Below are positions 11,641 to 21,241 of a stretch of 64,000 nt of DNA, one piece after another. The notes beneath the pieces were generated by a model. That model did not search any database and was not told where the DNA came from. It saw only the letters and a program-made list of their open reading frames with translations. Both the position numbers and the translations under genes were made by a program. The stretch is from Tricholoma matsutake (lineage: Eukaryota; Basidiomycota; Agaricomycetes; Agaricales; Tricholomataceae). Within the stretch, counting starts at the first letter, position 1. Every line of letters starts with the position of its first letter. The DNA lies in NCBI GenBank assembly GCA_026075535.2, contig AP026538.1, positions 7,998,001-8,062,000 of the forward strand, in the 5' to 3' direction.

Positions 11641-12390
11641 CTGATCCTTCGGTACATACACTTTTCCTTGGAACAACACCAACCCTTGTTCCTCAGCCCA
11701 TTCGTCTCCTTTAATATTACCTTTCTTGTCTCCCTTCAGAGCTTTCACAGCTTCCACTACTTCATCGTCCATTTCCGAGCATTGTCTGATTTTAGACAAC
11801 ATTTCCGTTTCTGAGCTATCTATTGATAGATGCCCTTGACGCATAGCGCAAATGCGAAAGTATTCGGGTTTGAGTAAGGTAACATTTTTATTGTCCTCCT
11901 CCACCCTCCTTTTATGATCAATACATCTGGATAAGGCATCTGCTTTCCTCATTAAGCTTCCCACTTTATGGACCAAGTGAAAGTTGAAACACGATAGGAA
12001 TAGTGCCCAACATGCTTGCCGGCGATTAAGCTTTTTAGTGGACATGAAGTATTGCAGATTTTGATGATCCATCCAGATCTCAATTTGATGTGTACATCCC
12101 TCCAAATAATGCCTCCATGCCTCCAATGCTTGTATTATCCCCAACATCTCTTTGTCATGCACATCATAATTCCTCTCCACATCATTCAACCCTTTTGACA
12201 AGTATGCACAAGGATGCCATTTGTCATCTTTGCACAGCATTGATAATACCGCTCCAGTAGCAAAATCGGATGCATCGGATTCCACTTGCCAAGGGTGTGT
12301 GAAATCTACTGGGGCTAATATTGGTCCCTCCACAAACTTCCTCTTCAACTCCTCAAATGCTGTCTGCTGCTGCTCTCCCCACCTCCACAC
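11632..12390 (-). CDS. Gypsy B RNase H domain
   Basis: 252-codon frame without stops: FEELKRKFVEGPILAPVDF, DASDFATGAVLSML (first catalytic Asp), DKEMLGIIQALEAWRHYL (Glu), WMDHQNLQYF and RKADALSRC, the standard gypsy RNase H_like layout. It degrades the RNA strand during reverse transcription. The stop that precedes it separates it from RT, so it is not translated as a functional fusion. Confidence 0.88.
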   Translation of the reverse strand: MWRWGEQQQTAFEELKRKFVEGPILAPVDFTHPWQVESDASDFATGAVLSMLCKDDKWHPCAYLSKGLNDVERNYDVHDKEMLGIIQALEAWRHYLEGCTHQIEIWMDHQNLQYFMSTKKLNRRQACWALFLSCFNFHLVHKVGSLMRKADALSRCIDHKRRVEEDNKNVTLLKPEYFRICAMRQGHLSIDSSETEMLSKIRQCSEMDDEVVEAVKALKGDKKGNIKGDEWAEEQGLVLFQGKVYVPKDQDL

Positions 12391-12399
12391 TACTCCCTT

Positions 12400-13236
12400 T
12401 CACGTAAGGTTATGTAAGGGTGCAGCAATTTTAGAAAAATTGTGCACAAAGCGACAATAATAATTTGCGAGTCCCAAGAAGGCTTGAACCTCCTTGACAT
12501 GGGTGGGCGCAGGCCAATCTGTGATCACCTGTACCTTGATCGGATCCATTTTGATCCCCTCAGGGCTGATCAATAATCCTAGGAACTTGATCTCGCTTGC
12601 CCCAAACACACACTTCTCTGGTTTCAAAAATAGATCATTCTCCGCCAACCTCCATAACACCTCCTGCACTATCGCCTCATGATTCTCTTCATCCTCCGTG
12701 AATATCAGAATGTCATCAATAAATATTATTACCACGCCTTTGTCTATTACATCCTTGAAAATGTTGTTCATCATATTTTGAAAGGTCGGGGGACTATTAG
12801 TCATCCCAAAAAACATGACAAGCGGCTCGAAGGATCCTCGATGCATGGCAAATGCAGCCTTCCACTCATCTCCTTTCTTTATTCATACATTGTTGTATCC
12901 CCATCGTAAATCCAATTTTGTAAAGACCTTGGCTTTTCCCACCTTATCAATTATTTCTGAGATCAACGGCAGGGGGTATGCCTTCTTCACTGTCCACTCA
13001 TTCAGATACCTATAATCGGTACACATCCTCTTCCTTTGGTCTTTTTTGGGCACAAAGAATATTGGTGACGTCTGCGGTGATTTTGAAGGTTGTATGTATC
13101 CTTTGCGCAATTGCTCCTTCAGGAATGCATCCACTTCTTCTTGTTCCATCGGAGATAACGGATATACCTTCGACTTCTTTGGCACAAACCCTGGCTTCAT
13201 CTCAATCGCATGATCCCATGGCTTCTGCACTGGCAT
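12400..13236 (-). pseudogene. Gypsy B reverse transcriptase
   Basis: Two abutting frames, 13236-12883 and 12846-12400, joined across a TGA. Motifs in order: [74 protein letters not shown], and the catalytic FIDDILIFTEDEEN (F-I-D-D as the YxDD box). The thumb region ends FLGLANYYCRFVHNFSKIA. The TGA after GYNNV stands where E and F have CAA. Confidence 0.9.
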
Positions 13237-13960
13237 TCACTCAGACTCCTTCTTTTGGAACACTGACAAATGTTTATGATACACTTTTGGCACCCATTCC
13301 TCCACTGGCTTCTCCACCTTCACAATATTCTTGTCCCACGACTGTCCTCCACAAACTGCTCTAAAGGTTTGCTTCTGCTCTTCTTTCTTGATCATGATTG
13401 GAACTTCCCCATTTGGCATTTCCTCATCCTCTACTTCCTCCATCATAACAGAATACTTCCTCGGACATTCTTTCTCTTTCTTTTTCCTTTTTTCCTTCTT
13501 CATCTTCCTCCCATACACATTACATTCCTTAGGACAATGAGTCATTTGTACTTTCCCAGTTTTCCAATCAATTTCGGGATTATGCTTCCATAACCATGGA
13601 CATCCTATTATTAGATTGGTTTTCCCAAGATCACACACTTCGAATACGGCTCACTCCTGATGCTCCTGATACTTTAGTACCATAGTCACCTCCTCCTTGA
13701 TAGTTCCTCCACGATTGACTGTTCTGTCAATATTGTACACCATTATAGGTTGCGCCAGCTTGTGTGTGTTAATACCGTTTCCGGTAATTAAGGATCAATT
13801 AATAAATAATCCTGTAGCACCACTGTCAAGCAACGCTTCCACATCAATAGCTGCATGTGTGTCCACTGTCTTCAGTCCCACAGTCAAGGTGATTTCGGGT
13901 TCTATTCATGCAGAGCGAATAAAGAATTTAGGAGTTTTCGGAAATGACATGTGACAATTT
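13237..13960 (-). pseudogene. Gypsy B aspartic protease region
   Basis: Retropepsin-like segment with LLDSGATGLFIN (D-S-G catalytic triad) near 13830, followed by a TGA, and IIGCPWLWKHNPEIDW near 13590. A lysine/glutamate-rich linker (RKMKKEKRKKKEKE) separates it from RT. Broken by at least two stops. It would process the gag-pol polyprotein. Confidence 0.82.
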
Positions 13961-14069
13961 TCTTTGTTGCATGATTCGCAACAGTTGTACTCCTCCTCGA
14001 TTTATTTACTCTGGGTTTCCTCGGATACTAATACATTGTAACAATTCTGGGTCACCAATGGGGAAACCT

Positions 14070-15167
14070 TCACTGGGACTCTTCCACAAAATTCTCCTGC
14101 TTGCCTTCCTCCTGCTTCACTTCCTCGATTGTAGCTCCCCTGATCTTTCTCTTCTGCTTGCAATACTTAGAAATGTGTCCTAACTGCCCACAGTTAAAAC
14201 ATTTAAGTGGGGCTCGTCTCCCCACTTGATCAACCTCCATTGCCTCTGCTGGTGCTGCTGACTCCGTAACTATAGGTGTCACTGCCATGGCCGGTGGCTG
14301 TGCCCTCGGAGCTTGCACCTGAGGCACCTTTCCTTTCTCAGACTTTCCTCCTGATGACTTTCCAAATTTACTACTTCCGTACATCAACTTTGACTCTGCC
14401 TGTTCCTGCCAATATTGCTGGTCAAGGCGCATTGCCCAATTATACCACTCATCCAACTTCTCTGGCATAGAAGGTAGTCGGTAGATAGACTTGAATAAAG
14501 AGGGATTTAATCCTGCTTTCAAAAACTCTACCAACGCGGCTTCTCCCATGTCTGTTTGCGAAGCTTCTGCTTTGAACTGCAAAATAAATTCATCCACCGT
14601 TAAGGAACCTTGGCGCATGGTCTTTAATTTAGCATTAGCTGTCGCCTTTGGATTAGGGTCTCCAAACTGTGCCTCCAATCTCTCCAGAAATTCCTTGAAG
14701 GTTGCAAATGGTTTATTTCCCGCGGCAATTTGATTAATAGCCTCATTTCTCCAGAACTGTGCTTTCCCCCCGTGAATGTATGAGAGAGCAAACATAATCC
14801 TAGACTCGGCTGTACAAAACTCGGGCTTCCTCCCATGGATGTACAATACTATAGAGCTGATGAAGGATTTTGTATTCTCCATGGTACCGTCAAAGATTTG
14901 TGGGGGCGCGTACTTAGGTAAGCACACTTTTCCATTTCCGGATTTCTCCACCGTCTCATCCTCCTGCGATATCCACTCCACCATCTCCTCCATCTCATCA
15001 TCTCTTTCTCCTGTCATCTCTGGCTGTACTTCCACTTGTCTGGGCTGTGATGCTACCAATACTGACACTAATTGCGACATTTGCACTGTGAGCGCATCAA
15101 TTTTCGCCTCTAGTGCTGGTATGGGAACAGGATTAGGACTGGGATTAGAAGTTGAAGGTTCGGACAT
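14070..15167 (-). CDS. Gypsy B gag
   Basis: 365-codon intact frame starting MSEPSTSNPSPNPVP. A predicted coiled coil (LEAKIDALTVQMSQLVSVL) is followed by the retrotransposon gag core (AQFWRNEAINQIAAG, FKEFLERLEAQFGDP, LTVDEFILQFKAEA) and a CCHC zinc knuckle CFNCGQLGHISKYC. Forms the particle shell and binds element RNA. This is the best preserved gag of the B/E/F family. The frame ends before protease, so pol would need a frameshift or readthrough, or this stop is itself a mutation. Confidence 0.88.
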   Translation of the reverse strand: MSEPSTSNPSPNPVPIPALEAKIDALTVQMSQLVSVLVASQPRQVEVQPEMTGERDDEMEEMVEWISQEDETVEKSGNGKVCLPKYAPPQIFDGTMENTKSFISSIVLYIHGRKPEFCTAESRIMFALSYIHGGKAQFWRNEAINQIAAGNKPFATFKEFLERLEAQFGDPNPKATANAKLKTMRQGSLTVDEFILQFKAEASQTDMGEAALVEFLKAGLNPSLFKSIYRLPSMPEKLDEWYNWAMRLDQQYWQEQAESKLMYGSSKFGKSSGGKSEKGKVPQVQAPRAQPPAMAVTPIVTESAAPAEAMEVDQVGRRAPLKCFNCGQLGHISKYCKQKRKIRGATIEEVKQEEGKQENFVEESQ

Positions 15168-15620
15168 AATTATAGAATCTGTGATGAATCACTTCTTTGA
15201 CAAATTCAAAATTTTTCTTCGAGACCTCTCCAAACGTCTACAGCTCACGTGATAAGGTTTATCGTTTGTCGGGCGCCTATTTTGACACTTCGGATCAACA
15301 ACCCTTCCAACAGTGCCTGATCTCGGAGATATCACTGAATTCGGCTTGTAACTAAAATAGTCGTCCAAATAGAGTGATGTAAATCGTGACTAATCCAGAT
15401 CCAATCGGTTGTCTGGTTGCAGCTGTCCTAATGACAAGCGCTGCCTCTTGATCACTGGCAGTCGCAATGTAAGGCAAGGCCTGGCATCGGCTTACAAAAG
15501 AAAAGGTAGATTACGTATATACCAGTACTTCCAGCTCATGCCAAAAGGATGAGTAATTGGATGTGGCGCGGTGAAACAATGACATATGCGCAAGTAAGAG
15601 AAGGCGCACTGATATGGGAA

Positions 15621-15631
15621 GTTGTGTTCTT
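15621..15631 (-). other. Predicted self-primer binding site of gypsy B
   Basis: Two bases past the 5' LTR edge, the minus strand reads AGAACACAACT, the exact reverse complement of AGTTGTGTTCT inside the same LTR (15808-15818). Such a match between PBS and transcript 5' end is the hallmark of Tf1/sushi self-priming. No 3'-tRNA-like TGG start is seen. Confidence 0.65.
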
Positions 15632-15633
15632 CT

Positions 15634-16044
15634 GTTAGGGCGACACCCACTATCTGCTAGCTAATACCGTGCGGGTTCTCTCTACAAGAAGGGGGCGGGA
15701 TCCGCGCGCATGATGGGGAAATTGATGGTTTTGATGTGAGGGGTTATTAATAGGTAAGTTTGTTGAGATAGGCCTTTCACACCGAAAACATAGGTGGAAT
15801 ACCTAAGAGAACACAACTAGGGTCCCCTAGGCATATATTTAGGGTTTATATACTATGTTACATATATTGTACATTGTTGTTACCGACGCACGCATACAGG
15901 CACGTACATGGTGATGCGTGCGAAATAATATTCTCATGCTATCAAAGTGTAGCGTCATTTGGCATCATTTGATGTAATGTAGTGTAATTCGACATAATAA
16001 AATGAAAATGAAAATTTATTAGGTAATGGGGCTGTTTCCTAACA
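15634..16044 (-). repeat. 5' LTR of gypsy B
   Basis: 411-bp LTR, TG...CA, abutting the target duplication CTGGG at 16045. Contains TATATAAA and the proposed transcript start used in self-priming. Confidence 0.93.
15808..15852 (-). promoter_or_regulatory. Gypsy B LTR promoter and proposed transcript start
   Basis: Minus strand TATATAAA at 15852-15845 is followed 34 bp downstream by AGTTGTGTTCT at 15818-15808. The spacing fits a core promoter initiating at the segment complementary to the PBS. Confidence 0.6.
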
Positions 16045-16049
16045 CTGGG

Positions 16050-17005
16050 GTGGGGCGAGGGTTGTTGCAGTTTCGACCTAAATGACCTGCATAAAAAATT
16101 CGACACTTGAAGCAGCCAAGATGGAGCCTGAGTAAATTCTTCTCATCATCAGTGAGGGGGCTCAATGGGACCGTGGTGGGGGCAGTAGACGATGTAGGAT
16201 TGAGGCTGGTGGTGGGGGTAGCGATGGCGACAGGGTGCAGGGTGTTGCCTGCTTTGGTTGCTTTCACAACCCACATTGCTCCGCGGGTCGCTTGGAGATC
16301 CTGTTCGAGTAAGTGGATACGCTCCAACCAATCATTGAGGTCTGTGATAGCATCTAACATTCCCTTGGTAGCCCCTGGGGCTGTACTGTTGTTTGCCTTA
16401 TACAGGCGTTTGAGGCCATCGGAGAGGTGAGGGATGAGCTGGCGACGGAAGTGGTTGTTGTCGATGTGATAATCGGAGCCTGCTGCGTGGAGCTCATCAT
16501 TGGCATTCCAGATGGTGTTGACCCAGGTGAGGAAGTTTGTCGAGCCTTGCATGGTAATTTGGTCTTGGACTAATTCATCTTCCCAGGACCTTGGTAAGAA
16601 TTTCTTCTTAAGCTCCACTAAGAATGCAGGGAAGATGAGGCTGATGAGATGGGCTTCATCAGCAGAGACCCAAGACTGGACTGCTGATGATTCGAAGTTA
16701 TAGATGATTTTGCTAACCTGATCCTTGTCAGCAATATCCTTCATGGAGAAGTAACAATGACAGGCATTATCGAACTGACACAATATGGAGACAGTCATGC
16801 GTCCTGTGGAGAGGATTGGGGCAGCAGAGGGTGAGGCTTGGTGGACTTCTGCCGGCGCATACAGGGAGTCAGTGGTAGTGGACATGGCTAAGGCAGATGA
16901 ATGGGATGGGAGAGCTGTATCTGAGTCGGACGATGAGGACCATCTGTGTATGCGTGGGGCGATCAGGGGTGGTGATGGTGCTGGTGTGGGTGACAGGGGG
17001 GTCAA
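16050..17005 (-). CDS. Gypsy A gag, N-terminal part
   Basis: Open from ATG 17005 (MTPLSPTPAPSPP) to the B insertion. A Pro/Ser-rich N-terminus precedes the gag core (VQSWVSADEAHLISL, FPAFLVELKKKFLP, LTWVNTIWNANDELH, FRRQLIPHLSDGLKRLY) and an unusual zinc knuckle CFKCRIFYAGHLGRNC, spaced C-x2-C-x6-H-x4-C rather than x4. The frame continues into 9830-8680 once B is removed. No stops before the insertion. Confidence 0.87.
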
Positions 17006-17412
17006 GGGTGAGAGCAGGGTTGACTGGGCTAAGTTACACCTAGTCCTGCTCCTGGTGGTGAGCGGTGCTGGTTGAGATGGGTGACGAGACAGATTGTCAA
17101 AGTAAGCTGGGGAGTCTGAGCGATTCTATACGTTTCATGTTGGTTATATATGTCTCGTTCAAGTAGTTTCATTGGGGTGGGGTGCCATATGATGTGTTTG
17201 GGTGATAGGGCGGGGACGGCAATAACAGTTCTGGGTGATGACATGAAGCCGCCTCTATCGACAGGTTCTCACCCAGAAGGGGTTGATTGTGTTCCCAGGT
17301 AAGGCAATTAATTAACTAAGGTTTGGTCATTCGTCGCTGGAGATTGGTCGGTGTTTGAAGCTAGGTTCAAAGTATGGGAGATGGTGGGTCCAAGTTTGTG
17401 TTTAAAAAAAAG
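17006..17412 (-). other. Untranslated leader of gypsy A
   Basis: Between the 5' LTR of A (edge at 17413) and its gag ATG at 17005. The first bases on the minus strand are a T run then AAACACAAAC. I see neither a clear tRNA-type PBS nor complementarity to the LTR of A, unlike families B and C. Confidence 0.5.
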
Positions 17413-17573
17413 TGGAACAGAAGTACTCTTGTACTTCTATCACTCAGTCACAGGGGGACGAAGTAAACAGGAAGTTGGTATGTATTCAAGAATGAATGAA
17501 TTCTATCTAAGACATCTGAGCATGTATTCAACAGAAAAGGCATGTGATCGTGTGTGTGACTAATCGTCCGATC
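17413..17573 (-). repeat. 5' LTR of gypsy A, first part
   Basis: 161 bp matching 5789-5949 of the intact LTR, cut by gypsy C. The remaining 39 bp lie at 23610-23648. Together they total 200 bp, the same as the other LTR. Confidence 0.92.
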
Positions 17574-17999
17574 TGTAAGGGGACTAGGGGGGTGCCCTGT
17601 GTGTTTTTCCTATTTTTTATGTTCATCCTATATTTTTCCCCACCTCATTTCCTTCTATTCTTCATTTTCTATGATTTTTCCGGATTTTATTACTAATTTT
17701 CCCTTGCTATCATGTTTGTACATGTTGACACTTTTATATTTAGAGGCGGAGTACCCCTTCTGACACATACCCCTTGGTATGATGTCATTCGGCGGCCTTG
17801 ATCCGCCTATCTCTGCCTTTTTCTATTTTTAGGTTATATTTGATTTTTGTCGTCTTCACATATACTGGGCATCAGCAAGGGGATCCTTAGAGTTTTCTCT
17901 TCGGATTTCCATTTGCTAGGTGTGTCCCCAATGCCTGTATTATGTAGTATAATTTTAACTTCGGATTTCCCTTTGCTAGAGGCTTAGGTTGCCCTTATA
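17574..17999 (+). repeat. 5' LTR of gypsy C
   Basis: 426-bp LTR containing an internal direct repeat of about 20 bp (TTCGGATTTCC..TTTGCTAG, near 17903 and 17960) roughly 60 bp apart. The D element has lost one unit and the spacer. Confidence 0.93.
17860..17898 (+). promoter_or_regulatory. Gypsy C LTR TATA-like box and proposed transcript start
   Basis: CATATACT at 17859-17866 lies about 28 bp before AGAGTTTTCT at 17889-17898. The latter is the reverse complement of AGAAAACTCT just past the LTR, parallel to the B/E/F arrangement. Confidence 0.5.
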
Positions 18000-18001
18000 G
18001 T

Positions 18002-18011
18002 AGAAAACTCT
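18002..18011 (+). other. Predicted self-primer binding site of gypsy C
   Basis: AGAAAACTCT begins two bases after the LTR edge (17999) and is exactly complementary to the LTR segment 17889-17898. In D the equivalent site has one change that still allows G-U pairing. Confidence 0.55.
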
Positions 18012-18165
18012 CCCCTAAGGCCCGAAAATCGCGAACGCACTGCCCAAGATAGGCAGGTACGGACTGGACGACGCTTCCCAAAGCTCCACAGAGTCCCTAC
18101 ACACCGTTCCAGATAATCTCGCCTTTATTACGCTGCCATTTTTGCCAAACGTGCTCCCTAGCGAC

Positions 18166-19284
18166 ATGGACGCATCAGAATGCTTCGACGCGCTTGAAAG
18201 CGACGTTTCCGGAATGTGCGCGCAAATCGACTCGCTTAAATCTACGATTGAAAACTTCGTTAGGACCCTCCAGGCTAACCCTACGACCAATAGTTCCCCC
18301 TTCATGACTCCAAGTGCACCCAACAACGACGTTTTGTCAAATGCATCCACTAAGGAACGTGCCCAGATCAAACCGTCCCCCCCTGCCGAATTTAATGGTG
18401 CACATGCACAGGGACGTGCATTCCTTAATTCCTGTGAGTTATACATTAGTCTCCAGTCGCATCAATTTGTCGATGAGGCTGCAAGAATTTATTGGGCCTT
18501 CACATACATGAAATCTGAACGCGCCTATCTCTATGTGGACCGTATCCTACGTCAAACTAAAGAACTCAGTTCTCTACCTTTCTCCACTTGGGGTGACTTT
18601 TGAGCTGAGTTCGTATGCCACTTCTGCCCCCTCAATGAACGCCACCGAGCAGTGACACGACTTGAGTCATCTGCTTACCACCAGGGACATCGATCCGTGG
18701 ACGACTATATCGATGAGTTCAAGGATTTGGTGGACATGGCAGGATATGGGAGTGGGTTACCAGTGGTGGTGAAGTTCCAACGGGGGCTCAACCGAGAAAT
18801 TCAGGACCAGATTGCACAGATGTTGGAAGGGCGCCCAGTGGACAATGATATCCTTGCTTGGTATGAAGCTGCTTCACTCTGTGATGAGAACTGACTCACA
18901 AATGTGGCATTTAATGCTGCATTCCGTGCTCCAACTACCACTCATACACCCTACACCTTCAATCGAAGCCTCCCCCACCCTAACCCCATTCCTGTTCATC
19001 AAACTCCCACACCAGCCATCAATGTCTCAGTACCAATGGATGTTGATGCAGCCCGCAGCCGTGCACGTAAGTTGGATCTCTGCTACCATTGTGGGGAACC
19101 TGGACACAGGGCTGGAGCATGTCCCCATTGTCAGGATATCTGCATGCTCACCCCCGAGGGACGAGACAAACTCCTGCAAGATTTGTTGGTGCTTGTAGAT
19201 GTTGAGGAAGCGAAGGATCAAGTTGCAGAGGAGATTAAGTTGGAAGTTGTAGAGGAGCAGGATTTTCCTATTCGCAGCGAGTGA
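18166..19284 (+). pseudogene. Gypsy C gag
   Basis: Starts MDASECFDALESDVSG at 18166 with a coiled-coil-like segment (CAQIDSLKSTIENFVRTL), then the gag core (FLNSCELYISLQSHQF, ARIYWAFTYMKSERA, YHQGHRSVDDYIDEFKDLVD, FQRGLNREIQDQIAQML) and a canonical CCHC knuckle CYHCGEPGHRAGAC. Two TGA stops (near 18601 and 18893) lie where D has CAA, which points to an ancestral CGA lost in both directions. Confidence 0.85.
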
Positions 19285-19966
19285 ATCATATGCCCTCACT
19301 GCCTGTCCATAACCGCTTTGAAGTCTTGTCAGTTGAATCCCCAGAGAATGAATCCATTTCTGTGACTGCTCCCCTCTCTGACCCTTCAAAGTTGGCTAAA
19401 GACGTACCTGCTCTCCCCATCTCTCCTTCTACTCCACGTCCCAAAATTAAATCATGGGAGCATAAACTACCATGCAAGTATATTGTGGCATCCACTCCCT
19501 CTGCACATTCCTTAAACCTAGCCATCGAACTGCAGATGACTGACACTGGACAGATACTCGGTGTCTCTGCACTCCTGGACTCTTCATCGATTCCCATCTG
19601 GTACAACAACATCGCCTAAATACTCGCTCACTCTCACGTCCAATACCTGTATATAATGTGGATGGATCCCCAAATGAAGCTGGTGCCATCCGAGAGGTTG
19701 CAGACCTGGTTCTCCATTACAAAGATCATAGTGAGCGTGCCCTTTTTGCTGTCACTCAATTAGGAAAGCAAAAGGTGATTTTGGGATATCCATGGCTTTG
19801 AGACCATAACCCAGAGGTCGACTGGTGCACCGGGGAGGTTACCATGAGCTGATGTCCATCCTGCTGTTGGACGTGTTTCACAGAAGCCAGGCAAGAATGT
19901 CGTGGACAGAAGGCAGCAATACGACGTACTCAGAAGTGTCGTGCTGGACCCCTGCCTATACCTGAA
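19281..19966 (+). pseudogene. Gypsy C aspartic protease region
   Basis: Protease begins near 19545 with LGVSALLDSSS, where the catalytic D-S-G has become D-S-S followed by a small deletion. ILGYPW appears at about 19782. Two TGA stops (near 19799 and 19849) replace arginine codons present in D. The preceding part is a Pro/Ser-rich gag-protease linker. Confidence 0.75.
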
Positions 19967-21241
19967 GTGGAATTGGAAGGGGTTCCTGATCTAATGCCGG
20001 ACTCGGATGATGATGATGAGGACCCAGAGGAAGTGGAGGAGGGTGATTGGATCTTCTACACTGTGATTCGCTCATCGCATGAGGTGTGTGCCACATCAAA
20101 CATATCCCAACGCCTCGCTGAGGCCTTCCACAAAAACAATGCTGCTAAATCCTCTACTAACTCCTTACTCCCTCATCTCCATGAGTTTGAAGACATGTTC
20201 TCCAAGGAGTCATTCGACTCTCTTCCTGCACGTAAGCCATGGGATCATGCGATCGAACTCACCCCCAGTGCAACCCCTTCATCCTGCAAGGTCTATCCTC
20301 TCTCTCTGGAAGAACAATGGCAGCTTGACCAGTTCATTGATGAGCACCTGGCCTCTGGACGTATTCGACCATCGAAGTCACCCATGGCCTCTCCCTTTTT
20401 CTTTGTCAAGAAGAAGGATGGCTCACTTCGACCAGTTCAAGACTACAGAAGGCTCAACAACATCACGGTCAAAAATCGCTACCCACTACCCCTCATCTCT
20501 GAACTCGTAAACCAGCTCCATGGAGCCCGATACTTCACCAAGCTCGATGTCCATTGGGGCTACAATAATGTGAGGAGAAAGGAGGTAGATGAGTGGAAGG
20601 CAGCCTTTCATACCAACCGTGGTCTTTTTGAACTGCTTGTCATGTTCTTTGGCCTTACTAATAGTCCTGCCACCTTTCAGACCATGATGAATCACATCTT
20701 CCACGACCTCATCCTTGAAGGCGTTGTCTGCATCTATCTCGATGACATCCTCATCTTCACTCGCACGGTTGAAGAGCACCGTCGCATCACACGCCTCGTC
20801 CTAGAGCGACTTCGACGGTACAAACTCTACCTTCGTCAGGACAAATGCGAGTTCGAAAGGACCAAGATTGAGTACCTCGGCCTGATTATCTCGGAGGGTC
20901 AAATGGAGATGGATCCTATCAAGGTAAACGGGGTCACAGCTTGGCCGACGCCCACAAACAAGAAGGAGTTGCAGTCTTTCCTGGGCTTCATCAATTTCTA
21001 TCGGCATTTTATCAAGGATTTCTCACATCATGCACGACCGCTGTTCGACTTGACAGGAAAGGAGCCATGGAGGTGGGATAATGCACAACAGGAGGCATTC
21101 AAAAAGCTTAAGGAGATGGTCACTTCTGCTCTGATCCTTACCTTTGCTGATGATTCATGTCCTTTTTGTGTAGAAGCCGACAGTTCTGACTTTGCGATGG
21201 GTGCTGTGTTGTCTCAGCAGTCTCCAGAGGACCAGAAGTGA
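19967..21241 (+). CDS. Gypsy C reverse transcriptase and RNase H start
   Basis: 424 codons open. An acidic linker (DSDDDDEDPEEVEEGD) precedes RT motifs [73 protein letters not shown] and the catalytic IYLDDILIFTRT. RNase H starts with DSSDFAMGAVLSQQ. The frame ends at TGA 21239-21241, where D has TGG. All RT catalytic residues are present, so this is the best preserved RT in the window. Confidence 0.92.
   Translation: MELEGVPDLMPDSDDDDEDPEEVEEGDWIFYTVIRSSHEVCATSNISQRLAEAFHKNNAAKSSTNSLLPHLHEFEDMFSKESFDSLPARKPWDHAIELTPSATPSSCKVYPLSLEEQWQLDQFIDEHLASGRIRPSKSPMASPFFFVKKKDGSLRPVQDYRRLNNITVKNRYPLPLISELVNQLHGARYFTKLDVHWGYNNVRRKEVDEWKAAFHTNRGLFELLVMFFGLTNSPATFQTMMNHIFHDLILEGVVCIYLDDILIFTRTVEEHRRITRLVLERLRRYKLYLRQDKCEFERTKIEYLGLIISEGQMEMDPIKVNGVTAWPTPTNKKELQSFLGFINFYRHFIKDFSHHARPLFDLTGKEPWRWDNAQQEAFKKLKEMVTSALILTFADDSCPFCVEADSSDFAMGAVLSQQSPEDQK

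Larger units (their letters stand above)
9836..16044 (-). mobile_element. Gypsy element B (chromovirus), nested in gag of A
   Basis: 6.2-kb Ty3/gypsy element in minus orientation with 412/411-bp LTRs and a perfect target duplication CTGGG (9831-9835 and 16045-16049). Removing B and one CTGGG restores the gag-pol frame of A. The element has gag, protease, RT, RNase H, integrase and chromodomain in the usual order and shares its family with E and F. LTRs differ at roughly fifteen sites, nearly all transitions and many at CpG. Several stops inactivate it. Confidence 0.95.
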
